Positions 31,540 through 39,612 of a DNA stretch of 64,000 nt are shown here, piece by piece. Positions within the stretch are counted from its first letter, which is position 1. Each line of letters begins with the position of its first letter. The notes under the pieces are model-generated. The model ran no database searches. It saw only the letters and a program-made list of their open reading frames with translations, and had not been told where the DNA came from. Both the position numbers and the translations under genes were made by a program. The stretch is from Arthrobacter sp. V1I9 (GTDB lineage: Bacteria; Actinomycetota; Actinomycetes; Actinomycetales; Micrococcaceae): NCBI RefSeq assembly GCF_030817075.1, contig NZ_JAUSYU010000001.1:2232001-2296000 (forward strand), read 5' to 3'.

Positions 31540-33642
31540 GTGCAGGAACACGTGTCAGACCCTCTGGTAGGAACCCTGGTGGACAACCGGTACGCCGTGA
31601 GGTCCAGGCTGGCGCGCGGCGGGATGTCCACCGTCTACGTAGCCACCGACCAGCGGCTGGAACGGGATGTTGCCCTGAAGGTACTGCACCCCCACCTCTC
31701 TGCTGATGAGAGCTTCCTCGGCAGGCTGGGCCGGGAGGCCAAGGCTGCCGCCAGGCTGTCCCACCCCCACGTGGTGGGAGTGCTGGATCAGGGCACCGAC
31801 GCCCACACCGCGTATCTGGTCATGGAATACATCAAGGGCCACACGCTGCGGGACGTCATCAAGGCCGAGGGTGCGCTTCCGCCCAGGCGTGCCTTCAAGC
31901 TGATTGAGCCGGTGGTGGAAGGCCTGGGCGCCGCACACGCGGCCGGTTTCATCCACCGGGACGTGAAACCGGAAAACGTCCTGATAGCCGAAGACGGCAG
32001 GATCAAGATCGGCGACTTCGGACTGGCGCGCGCGGTCACCACCTCCACAAGCACCGGAGTACTGCTCGGGACCGTTGCATACCTCTCCCCCGAACTGGTC
32101 CTCGGCAGATCCGCTGACGCCCGCAGCGACGTGTACTCCGTGGGAATCATGCTTTACGAGATGCTGACCGGTCAGCAGCCGTTCACGGGTGAAGTTCCCA
32201 TCCAGGTGGCCTACCAGCACGTCAACGGGACAGTGGGCCCGCCCTCGGCCCTGGTGCCCGGCCTGGCAGCAGAGGTGGACGAGCTGGTGCAGTGGTGCAC
32301 CGCCAATGATCCGGAGAACCGCCCCATCGACGGGAACGCGCTGCTCCAGGAACTGCGCCACATCAGGACCAACCTCAGCGACCGCGAACTGGACCTCCAG
32401 CCGCCCGCAGCCGTGGAAGCCAGCGGCCAGGACCCCGCCGGAAACCCGGGCCACACCGAGGTCATAGCCCGTACCAACAATCCAACAAGCGTTATGCCCT
32501 TTGGCCGGCCTGCGGCACCCACGCACCTCCCGCTCCAGCCCCAGGCTAATCATGGCCCCGGCCAGGACAAACGCCCTCCGGCTTCCGGTCTTCGATACAA
32601 GCTCACTCCCCCCGGCTCCGACGATGACGCGCGGTGGGCTGCGGCGGCGCCAGCGGCCATCAGCAAGCGGGCCCAGCGCAAAGCCGACAAGGAGAACCAG
32701 AAAGCCCGGGCACGCGCTGCGGCCACCCCGGCACGCAACCTGCGCGAGGGCAGCCCGCGCCGCCGAGGGGCCCTGTGGGTGGTCATCCTGCTCATCGCAG
32801 CCTTGCTGGCAACGGGGGCCGGCTGGTTTTTCGGCATGGGACCGGGCTCGGCCGCAGCCATCCCTGCCGTGGCGAACAAAACGGTGGCACAGGCCCAGGA
32901 ACTGCTCGGCCAGGCAGGGTTCCGGTCCACCAGCAGGGACGTTTTCGACGACGACGTGCCCAGCGGGCTTGTGGTGGGCACCGAACCCCCGGCCGGCTCG
33001 GAAATCCGGAAGTTCCAGCCTGTCTCGGTGTTTGTTTCGAAGGGCCCGCAGCTTTTCCCGCTGCCCGGACTGACCGGGGGCACCCTGGAGGAAGCGAAGG
33101 TCGGGCTGAACGGCGCGGAAATGGCTTTGGGGAAAGTCACCGGGCAGTTTGATGAAGCTGTAGCGGCGGGCATTGTCCTGTCGCAGGATCCTGCCGCCGG
33201 TACCCTTGCCCGGCACGGGACACCCGTCAACCTGGTGGTATCGAAGGGCCCCGAGCCGATCCCGGTCCCCAACGTGGTGGGCCAGGAAGAGGATGATGCC
33301 AGGGACGCCATCGAGGCGGCCGGCCTGCAGGCGGACGTGGCGCGCGAAGAGGTGTTCGACCGGAACATCCCGGAGGGCGCCGTTGTCAGCCAGTCTCCGG
33401 CCAACGGCACCCTCACCCGTGGCGGCACGGTGACCCTGACCATCTCGAAGGGGCCGAGGATGGTGGAAGTGCCCAGCTACATCGGCAAGCAGGCTGCGGA
33501 AGCGAAGCGTGCCCTCGAAGGCCTGGGCTTCCAAGTGCGGGTAAACAACATTCTTGGCGGCTTCTTCGGCACGGTCCGGGACCAGGACCCGGTGGACACC
33601 GAAGTACCGGAAGGATCAGTCATCACACTGACCGTGGTGTAG
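31540..33642 (+). CDS. pknL: PknL-like Ser/Thr protein kinase with PASTA domains
   Basis: Membrane receptor kinase of about 700 residues. The Hanks-type kinase domain (about residues 15-280) shows the glycine loop LARGGMSTVY, catalytic HRDVKPENV, DFGLAR and an activation loop rich in Thr/Ser (TTSTSTGVLLGTVAYLSPE). A disordered linker follows, then one membrane helix (LWVVILLIAALLATGAGWFF) and four extracellular PASTA domains, which in this family bind peptidoglycan fragments or lipid II. It lies near the Rv2175c homologue and aroG as in M. tuberculosis Rv2175c-pknL-Rv2178c, hence the name; the mycobacterial PknL lacks PASTA domains. GTG at 31540 chosen from the -10 box; no ribosome site is visible. 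Confidence 0.92.
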   Translation: MQEHVSDPLVGTLVDNRYAVRSRLARGGMSTVYVATDQRLERDVALKVLHPHLSADESFLGRLGREAKAAARLSHPHVVGVLDQGTDAHTAYLVMEYIKGHTLRDVIKAEGALPPRRAFKLIEPVVEGLGAAHAAGFIHRDVKPENVLIAEDGRIKIGDFGLARAVTTSTSTGVLLGTVAYLSPELVLGRSADARSDVYSVGIMLYEMLTGQQPFTGEVPIQVAYQHVNGTVGPPSALVPGLAAEVDELVQWCTANDPENRPIDGNALLQELRHIRTNLSDRELDLQPPAAVEASGQDPAGNPGHTEVIARTNNPTSVMPFGRPAAPTHLPLQPQANHGPGQDKRPPASGLRYKLTPPGSDDDARWAAAAPAAISKRAQRKADKENQKARARAAATPARNLREGSPRRRGALWVVILLIAALLATGAGWFFGMGPGSAAAIPAVANKTVAQAQELLGQAGFRSTSRDVFDDDVPSGLVVGTEPPAGSEIRKFQPVSVFVSKGPQLFPLPGLTGGTLEEAKVGLNGAEMALGKVTGQFDEAVAAGIVLSQDPAAGTLARHGTPVNLVVSKGPEPIPVPNVVGQEEDDARDAIEAAGLQADVAREEVFDRNIPEGAVVSQSPANGTLTRGGTVTLTISKGPRMVEVPSYIGKQAAEAKRALEGLGFQVRVNNILGGFFGTVRDQDPVDTEVPEGSVITLTVV

Positions 33643-33702
33643 GCGGCCCCGGCCGCCCACACCACGCACCCGTGCCTGCCAAGTGCGGGGTACCGGCAGG
33701 CA

Positions 33703-35094
33703 TTAATGCTTGGCGAGTGCCCCTGCCACCAGGAAGGCCATTTCGAGCGACTGCATGTGGTTGAGCCGGGGGTCGCAGACAGACTCGTAGCGGTCCAGGA
33801 ATGCTTCCTGGTCAATCGGGTCGGCGCCACCGAGGCACTCCGCGACGTCGTCGCCGGTCATTTCCACGTGCAGGCCGCCGGGGACTGTCCCCAAGGCGTG
33901 GTGCACCTCGAAGAAGCCTCGCACTTCGTCAATGACGTCGTCGAAATTGCGGGTCTTGTACCCGTTCGGGGACGTTACGGTGTTCCCGTGCATGGGATCG
34001 GTGACCCAGAGCACCTGTGCGCCTGAGGCAGTGACCTTCTCGACGACGGCGGGCAGCTTTTCGCGGATGTTGCCGGCACCCATGCGGGTGATGAAGGTCA
34101 GCCGGCCAGGCTCCCGCTCCGGGTCCAGCTTGTCGATCAGGCGCAGGGCGTCATCACCTGTGGTGGACGGGCCCAGCTTAACGCCGATGGGGTTGCGCAC
34201 CCGGGACAGGAAGTCGACGTGTGCGTGGTCCAGCTCGCGGGTCCGTTCCCCGATCCAGAGGAAGTGCGCGGAGGTGTCGTACGGGAATCCGGTACGGGAG
34301 TCGATGCGGGTGAGTGCACGCTCGTAGTCCAGGAGGAGGGCCTCGTGGCTGGCGAAGAACTCAACGCGCTTAAGCGCCTCGAAGTCCGCGCCGCAGGAAT
34401 CCATGAACTTGATGGCACGGTCGATGTCCCGTGCGAGGGATTCGTAGCGAGCGTGGGCCGGGTTTTCAGTGAAGCCCTTGTTCCACTGGTGCACCGAGCG
34501 CAGGTCCGCGAAGCCGCCCTGGGTGAAAGCGCGGATGAGGTTCAGCGTGGAGGCGGACGTGTGGTAGGCGCGCAGCATGCGTGCTGCGTCGTGGCCGCGC
34601 GATTCGGGCGTGAAATCGTAGCCGTTAACGATGTCGCCGCGGTACGCCGGAAGTGTGATGCCGTCGCGGGTTTCATCGTTGGACGAGCGGGGCTTGGCGA
34701 ACTGGCCGGCCATACGGCCCATCTTGATGACGGGCATCGCGGCGCCGTAGGTCAGGACCACCGCCATCTGGAGGATGGTCTTGACTCGTGCGCTGATCTT
34801 GTCCGCAGTGGCGGCTTCGAAGGTTTCGGCGCAGTCGCCGCCCTGAAGCAGGAACGCTTTGCCCTGGGCGGCAGCTGCCAGCCGCTCGCGGAGGATATCC
34901 ACCTCGCCGGCGAACACCAGCGGAGGAAGGACGGAGAGTTCCTTGACCGAGGCATCGAACACGTCCCTGTCCTGCCAGCTGGGCTGCTGGGAGATGGGCA
35001 TGTCCCGCCAGTCATCGAGCCCGGGATAATTGGCCGCTCCGCTCTGGGCGGTGCTGGACAGCGAAAAGGCAGGTTTTGCAGATAGCTCAGTCAC
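33703..35094 (-). CDS. aroG: Class II DAHP synthase
   Basis: First enzyme of the shikimate pathway: phosphoenolpyruvate plus erythrose-4-phosphate to DAHP. The 463-residue plant-like (type II) enzyme has LQGGDCAETF with the metal-binding Cys near residue 87, MGRMAGQFAKPRSS, and VTDPMHGNT. In actinobacteria this enzyme is the target of aromatic feedback and partners with chorismate mutase; no mutase is nearby. It is convergent with pknL; the 60 bp between them contain only a weak 7-bp hairpin. Confidence 0.96.
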   Translation of the reverse strand: MTELSAKPAFSLSSTAQSGAANYPGLDDWRDMPISQQPSWQDRDVFDASVKELSVLPPLVFAGEVDILRERLAAAAQGKAFLLQGGDCAETFEAATADKISARVKTILQMAVVLTYGAAMPVIKMGRMAGQFAKPRSSNDETRDGITLPAYRGDIVNGYDFTPESRGHDAARMLRAYHTSASTLNLIRAFTQGGFADLRSVHQWNKGFTENPAHARYESLARDIDRAIKFMDSCGADFEALKRVEFFASHEALLLDYERALTRIDSRTGFPYDTSAHFLWIGERTRELDHAHVDFLSRVRNPIGVKLGPSTTGDDALRLIDKLDPEREPGRLTFITRMGAGNIREKLPAVVEKVTASGAQVLWVTDPMHGNTVTSPNGYKTRNFDDVIDEVRGFFEVHHALGTVPGGLHVEMTGDDVAECLGGADPIDQEAFLDRYESVCDPRLNHMQSLEMAFLVAGALAKH

Positions 35095-35221
35095 CTTCTA
35101 AGCCTAACGGTCGTGCAGGCGCCTGGAACACCGCGGCGTCACGCATCCCGGGCACGGCGTCACAGACATGCGCCGGGCCGCCGGCCGCTTTGGGTGGCTG
35201 CCGTACCTCCGCCAGCCCGGC

Positions 35222-36067
35222 TCAGGCCGTGGCGGCAGCCCCGCCGTCGTCCTGCCCTTCTCCGTGGTCGGCCGCCTGGTGGCCGGCGCGGACGTTTGGG
35301 GCACCTGCATCAGCATCCGGGCTGACGTCAGTCGGCGCCGGCGTGGCAAGGGGTTCTGCGGCTGCTGCCGGATCCACAGGCTTGCCTGCGAGCCGGAGCT
35401 TCACCACGGCCGCGTACTCATCCACGTATTCCTGGCCTGAGAGACGCATCAGCTCGAACATGATCTCGTCTGTGACCTGCCTCTGGACCAGCCGGTCCTC
35501 GGCCTGGTCGTGGTACCTGCTGAAGTCCAGTGGTTCCCCGAAAATCATGCCGATCCGGCGGATGTTCGGCAGGCGCTTGCCGATGGGCTGTACCTTGTCC
35601 GTGCCGATCATTGCAACGGGAACAACTGGTACACCGGCCTTGAGCGCCAGCCTGGCCACCCCGACTTTGCCCCGATAAAGGCGGGAATCCGGGCTGCGCG
35701 TACCCTCCGGGTAGATGCCGAGCAGCCCGCCATGCGAGAGGACATCCATTCCGGCACTCAGCGATGCCTCGGAGGCAGCGCCACCGGACCGGTCCATGGG
35801 GAGCTGGTTAGTGAGCCGGAAGAACATGGCCGTTAGCCTCCCCTTGATCCCGGTGCCGGTGAAGTACTCCGACTTGGCCAGGAATACCACCGGACGGCGG
35901 ACCATCAACGGCATAAAAATAGAGTCGGAAAATGAGAGGTGGTTGGAGGCGATGATCGCGGCACCGTCCGCCGGGATGTTGTCCAGGCCCTTCACCCAGG
36001 GGCGGAAAAGCAGCTTCAGCACCGGACCCAGGAAGATCCTTTTCATCACCCAATAAAACACGTGCAA
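35222..36067 (-). CDS. 1-acylglycerol-3-phosphate O-acyltransferase (PlsC family)
   Basis: Phospholipid acyltransferase of 281 residues. The catalytic NHLSFSD (HX4D) and the glycerophosphate-binding YPEGTRS are in the expected order, followed by a VPVVPVAMIGT segment. A Pro/Ala/Asp-rich tail of about 45 residues has no known role. It occupies the position of Rv2182c in M. tuberculosis, downstream of aroG. Start at 36067 or at the ATG 36046 (MKRIFLGPV). Confidence 0.9.
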   Translation of the reverse strand: MHVFYWVMKRIFLGPVLKLLFRPWVKGLDNIPADGAAIIASNHLSFSDSIFMPLMVRRPVVFLAKSEYFTGTGIKGRLTAMFFRLTNQLPMDRSGGAASEASLSAGMDVLSHGGLLGIYPEGTRSPDSRLYRGKVGVARLALKAGVPVVPVAMIGTDKVQPIGKRLPNIRRIGMIFGEPLDFSRYHDQAEDRLVQRQVTDEIMFELMRLSGQEYVDEYAAVVKLRLAGKPVDPAAAAEPLATPAPTDVSPDADAGAPNVRAGHQAADHGEGQDDGGAAATA

Positions 36068-36172
36068 AACCTCTCCGGAAGGCAGCTTCCAAGCCCCGCA
36101 TCGGGCCTGGCCAGCAGTTCAATGCAACCCTACTCTAGTGAGATTTGCCCGGAACAGTGACACGATGGAGTC

Positions 36173-36961
36173 ATGAGCGAAAGCAGCATCCCGTCCCGTC
36201 CTGCCGCTTTCAGCTATCCGGGCCATGGTGCCAACGCCCGGATCGGAGTGGCAATCTGCCACGGTTTCACCGGCAGCCCGCTGAGTGTGTTGCCGTGGGC
36301 GGAACACCTCGCTGCCCAGGGATACGCGGTTACGGTGCCGCTGCTGCCCGGGCACGGGACGGACTGGCGCGAGCTCGCCCGGACACGCTGGAGCGACTGG
36401 TACGGCAGCTTCGAAACCGCCTACCTTGAGCTTTCGGAGCGGACTGAAACGTGCTTCGTCGCGGGTTTGTCCATGGGCGGAGCCATCGCGCTGCTGACTG
36501 CGTCCAGGCACCAGGTGGCGGGCGTTTCGGTGGTCAACCCCGGCCTGAGTTTCTACGACCGCCGGGTACGCGTCATTGGCGTGCTGAAGTACTTTCAGAA
36601 GACCACCCTCCCCATCCAGGAGGAGCAGCCCACGGCGGTTGTCACTGAAGACGGCGACTATTCGCGCACTCCCCTCGCTGCCGTCCACGAATTGAAGAAG
36701 CTGTTCGGAGCCGCAGTCCGGGGCCTGCCCCTCGTCACCGCTCCCGTGCAGGTGTTCAAGTCCCGCACCGACGCAGTAGTCCCGCCCACCTCGCTTGCGG
36801 TACTGAGAAAACGCCTTGGCATGCACCTTGCGGAGGTGGTCAGCCTTGCCAGCAGCGGCCATGTGGCTACGCTGGACGTGGATGCGCCGGAAATCTTTGC
36901 CAAGTCCGGCGCCTTTTTCTACGCCATCGCCCGCCAGAACACTTCAGTGGAGACCCCATGA
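36173..36961 (+). CDS. Alpha/beta hydrolase (carboxylesterase / monoacylglycerol lipase-like)
   Basis: A 262-residue alpha/beta-fold esterase. The oxyanion region is CHGFTGSP, the nucleophile elbow GLSMGG, and the Asp and His of the triad probably lie in KSRTDAVVP and SGHVATLD. It resembles thermostable carboxylesterases such as Est30. The stop overlaps the start of a paralogue (ATGA). The substrate is unknown; the neighbouring acyltransferase suggests lipid or acylglycerol turnover, which is a guess. Confidence 0.88.
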   Translation: MSESSIPSRPAAFSYPGHGANARIGVAICHGFTGSPLSVLPWAEHLAAQGYAVTVPLLPGHGTDWRELARTRWSDWYGSFETAYLELSERTETCFVAGLSMGGAIALLTASRHQVAGVSVVNPGLSFYDRRVRVIGVLKYFQKTTLPIQEEQPTAVVTEDGDYSRTPLAAVHELKKLFGAAVRGLPLVTAPVQVFKSRTDAVVPPTSLAVLRKRLGMHLAEVVSLASSGHVATLDVDAPEIFAKSGAFFYAIARQNTSVETP

Positions 36962-37774
36962 CCTCCAGTCCGGACCACAGCCCCTTCAGCAGTGCATTCA
37001 ACGGTGGGGGGGCCCCGGATCGGTGTGGTCCTCTCGCACGGGTTCACGGGAAGCCCCCACGGCCTGCGCACGTGGGCGCAGGCTTTTGCCGCCGCGGGCT
37101 TTGCTGTCCGCATGCCCCTGTTGCCAGGCCACGGCACCAGCTGGCAGGAACTTGCCCGGACCACGTGGCAGCAGTGGCATGGGGCGCTTGACGACGCCTA
37201 CCTGGAACTCGACGCCGACTGCGACTACGTCTTTTCAGCCGGCCTCAGCATGGGTGGAGCGCTGGCGCTGCGCATCGCCGCCACGCGTCCCGTGGCAGGG
37301 GTGGTGCTCGTGAACCCGGGGCTTGTCATTGATGACCCCCGCGCGCCGCTCGCGGGAATCCTGAAGCTGGTCATGAAAAGCACGCCGGCCATCGCGAACG
37401 ACATCCTTAAGGAAGGCATGGACGAGGGTGCCTATAACCGCACCCCGGTAGCGGCCGCCCACGAACTCAACAAGATGTTCAAGGACACCATCAGGATCCT
37501 GCCCAGGGTCACCGCTCCCGTACAGGTCTACCGTTCCACCGTCGACCATGTCGTGTCCGATTCGAGCATCGCGGCCCTGCGCCGCGGCCTCACGCATGCT
37601 CCCCTGGAGCTGGTCAGGCTGGAAAACAGTTACCACGTTGCCACTCTGGACAACGACGCCGAACAAATCTTTGCGGGTTCAGTGGACTTTATCCGCAGTG
37701 TGGTTTCCGCTGCCGGCCCTGTGTCCGCAACAGCAGCACTGCCCGGCCAGGAGGCTTCCCATGAACAGGCCTGA
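36958..37774 (+). CDS. Second alpha/beta hydrolase, frameshifted in a seven-G run
   Basis: Paralogue of the preceding gene, starting at the ATGA overlap. The first 17 codons (MTSSPDHSPFSSAFNGG) are in one frame; the rest (PRIGVVLSHGFTGSPHG...) is shifted by one. The break is the run of seven G at 37006-37012: with six G the frame is continuous and gives 271 residues. A GTG at 36992 opens the downstream frame but lacks a ribosome site. The nucleophile GLSMGG and the putative Asp (STVDHVVS) and His (NSYHVATLD) are intact. The run may be a base-calling error or a true phase-variable tract. Confidence 0.85.
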
Positions 37775-38321
37775 CGCGGGCTCATCGGACCAGGGAGCCA
37801 ACCACGACGACGCCGTTTGGCTGGATCTCGTGGCCCGCCTCGAATCAGGCTCCCCCACAGGGCCTGCGGGTACCGGTACCGCCGATGGCACGCAGGCGCC
37901 GGAAGGCACCACCGCTGCCGCCGGCAGGTCCGCCACGTTCCGGGACTTCGACCCCCTGGGACTGGCCGCGGCTGCCCCCACCGAACTGTCCGCCGCCGAG
38001 CGGCAGGATTCAGCCCCAGGCGGCGCCGCCGGGAACGGCAACGCAGCTGCCGGGCCACGCGATTATGACGTGGACGGGGACGATGGCGACTTCATTCCCG
38101 AGGAACCGCCGAGCCTCGCGGGAACAGATCCGCTGACCATGCTGGCCTGGCTGGCAGCAGTGGGCGGGCCCATAGCGCTGTTGCTGTCGGCCATGTTCTG
38201 GCGCTCGGCACCATTGCTCGCTGTGGTGGGCATCGTGGGCGTGTTTGTGCTGGGAACGGTCTACCTGATCATGAAGCTTCCGAAGGAAAAAGACGAGAAC
38301 GACGACGGCGCACGCGTTTAG
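37761..38321 (+). CDS. Membrane protein of unknown function
   Basis: A 186-residue protein: a hydrophilic, Gly/Ala/Thr-rich cytoplasmic part (about 115 residues) with an acidic patch (DYDVDGDDGDFIPEEPP), then two membrane helices (MLAWLAAVGGPIALLLSAM and LLAVVGIVGVFVLGTVYLI) and a charged tail. ATG at 37761 with AGGAGG 6 nt upstream, overlapping the hydrolase by 14 bp. Similar proteins follow this hydrolase pair in Micrococcaceae as far as I recall; no function is known to me. Confidence 0.8.
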   Translation: MNRPDAGSSDQGANHDDAVWLDLVARLESGSPTGPAGTGTADGTQAPEGTTAAAGRSATFRDFDPLGLAAAAPTELSAAERQDSAPGGAAGNGNAAAGPRDYDVDGDDGDFIPEEPPSLAGTDPLTMLAWLAAVGGPIALLLSAMFWRSAPLLAVVGIVGVFVLGTVYLIMKLPKEKDENDDGARV

Positions 38322-38342
38322 CGCCCGCCCCCGGTTAGTAGC

Positions 38343-39434
38343 TCAGGCGCGTACCCTGCTGCTCACCCGGGAGAGATCCGCCGCCCCGATCAGCCCGGCG
38401 TTCGGGCCCAGGGCCGCCAATTGAATGCCGGCGGCAGGCCGGAACCCGCGGCCGGTGAGGTTCCGTGAAAATGCCTTTCGGGCAGGTTCCACCAGCAGGT
38501 CCCCGGCGGAACAGAGGCCGCCGCCGATAACGAACAGGCCGGGATCCAGCGCGGCCGCCAGGTTGGCCAGGCCCAAACCCAGCCAGTCGCCTACTTCATC
38601 AATAAGTTCACGGGAAGCGGCGTCACCTGCCAGCGCCAGGTCGGTGACGATTGCGCCCGTGATGGTATCGGTGTTGCCGCCCACGGCGGCCAGCAGGTCC
38701 TGGGCCACCGGGGAGTTGGCCCGCGCCAGGATCCGGGCTTCACGGCCCAGGGCATTCCCGGACGCATACTGCTCCCAGCACCCCCGGTTGCCGCACTCGC
38801 ACCGGTGCCCGCCCGGCATGATGATCTGGTGGCCGAACTCGCCGGCTACGCCAAACCTGCCGCGCTCGACCCGCCCGTCCATCACCATGGCCCCGCCGAT
38901 TCCCGTACCCAGGGTGATGCACACCAGGCGGTCCTCACCCTGGCCGGCACCAAAGCGCCATTCGGCCCACGCTGCGGCATCGGCGTCGTTCGCAAGCAGT
39001 ACGGGACGGCGCAAGAGGTGCTGCAGGTTTTCCCGGAGCGGTTCGTTCCGCCAGGCCAGATGCGGGCTGAAAAGCACCGTGCCGCCGTCGAGATCCATCC
39101 ACCCTGCGGCGCCGATCCCCACCGACCAGATCCGGTGCCCCCGGCCAAGCTCCTCCACGAGTTCCACGATGACCTGTTCCACTGCCCGCGGGTCCGTGCC
39201 CGGCGTTGAGCGGCGCGCCTCATTGAGGATCCTGCCTTCGGCGTCCACGACGCCGGCCGCCACCTTAGTACCCCCGATGTCGATGCCGATGGCGAGGCCC
39301 TTGCGCCCGAGGCGCAGGTGTTCGCGGAAGCCTTCACCGTGACGCAACCTGGTCCGGCCGGTAGTCGGGCGCCGCCTCCACGGAGCTGGTCGTCGCAAGG
39401 GGCCGGCCTGTTCGCCGGGGGGCGGTGCATACAT
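38343..39434 (-). CDS. ROK-family glucokinase
   Basis: ATP-dependent sugar kinase of the ROK family. Motifs: AIGIDIGGTKVAAG for phosphate binding near residue 52, LGTGIGGA, the sugar site EFGHQIIMPGG, and the structural zinc site CECGNRGCWE. Glucose is the likely substrate, as in actinobacterial GlcK. The first 45 residues are Arg/Pro-rich and unlike a ROK fold, so the true start may be further in, although no better start with a ribosome site stands out. Confidence 0.88.
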   Translation of the reverse strand: MYAPPPGEQAGPLRRPAPWRRRPTTGRTRLRHGEGFREHLRLGRKGLAIGIDIGGTKVAAGVVDAEGRILNEARRSTPGTDPRAVEQVIVELVEELGRGHRIWSVGIGAAGWMDLDGGTVLFSPHLAWRNEPLRENLQHLLRRPVLLANDADAAAWAEWRFGAGQGEDRLVCITLGTGIGGAMVMDGRVERGRFGVAGEFGHQIIMPGGHRCECGNRGCWEQYASGNALGREARILARANSPVAQDLLAAVGGNTDTITGAIVTDLALAGDAASRELIDEVGDWLGLGLANLAAALDPGLFVIGGGLCSAGDLLVEPARKAFSRNLTGRGFRPAAGIQLAALGPNAGLIGAADLSRVSSRVRA

Positions 39435-39503
39435 AGTCAACCATTCTAGGCGGGCGGTTGCGGCGCCAGCGGAGGGCGCCCCCGCATGTCCCGCCCGGCA
39501 CCA

Positions 39504-39528
39504 TTGACGGCTAAGTTACTGATCAGTA
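39504..39528 (+). promoter_or_regulatory. Promoter and 12-bp palindrome upstream of the acyl-CoA ligase
   Basis: TTGACG (39504-39509) is a good -35 box. The perfect palindrome TACTGATCAGTA (39517-39528) lies in the spacer just after it, about 85 bp before the GTG. Such a site suggests a TetR-type repressor, as is common for fatty-acid genes; the regulator is not in the window. Confidence 0.5.
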
Positions 39529-39612
39529 GCTTTAGATACTGCACGGCCCGGTACAGCCGTACTAGTCTTTAGGCATACCCTGCGCGGGTCTTCGGATATC
39601 AAAGGAGCTATA

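Noticed and set aside
31555..33534. 659-codon open frame antisense to pknL
   Set aside because: Long antisense frames are expected in GC-rich genes; the plus strand clearly encodes a kinase with PASTA domains, and the antisense product matches nothing I recognise.
33674..33701. Terminator between pknL and aroG
   Set aside because: Only a 7-bp stem with a 14-nt loop and no T-run; too weak to annotate.
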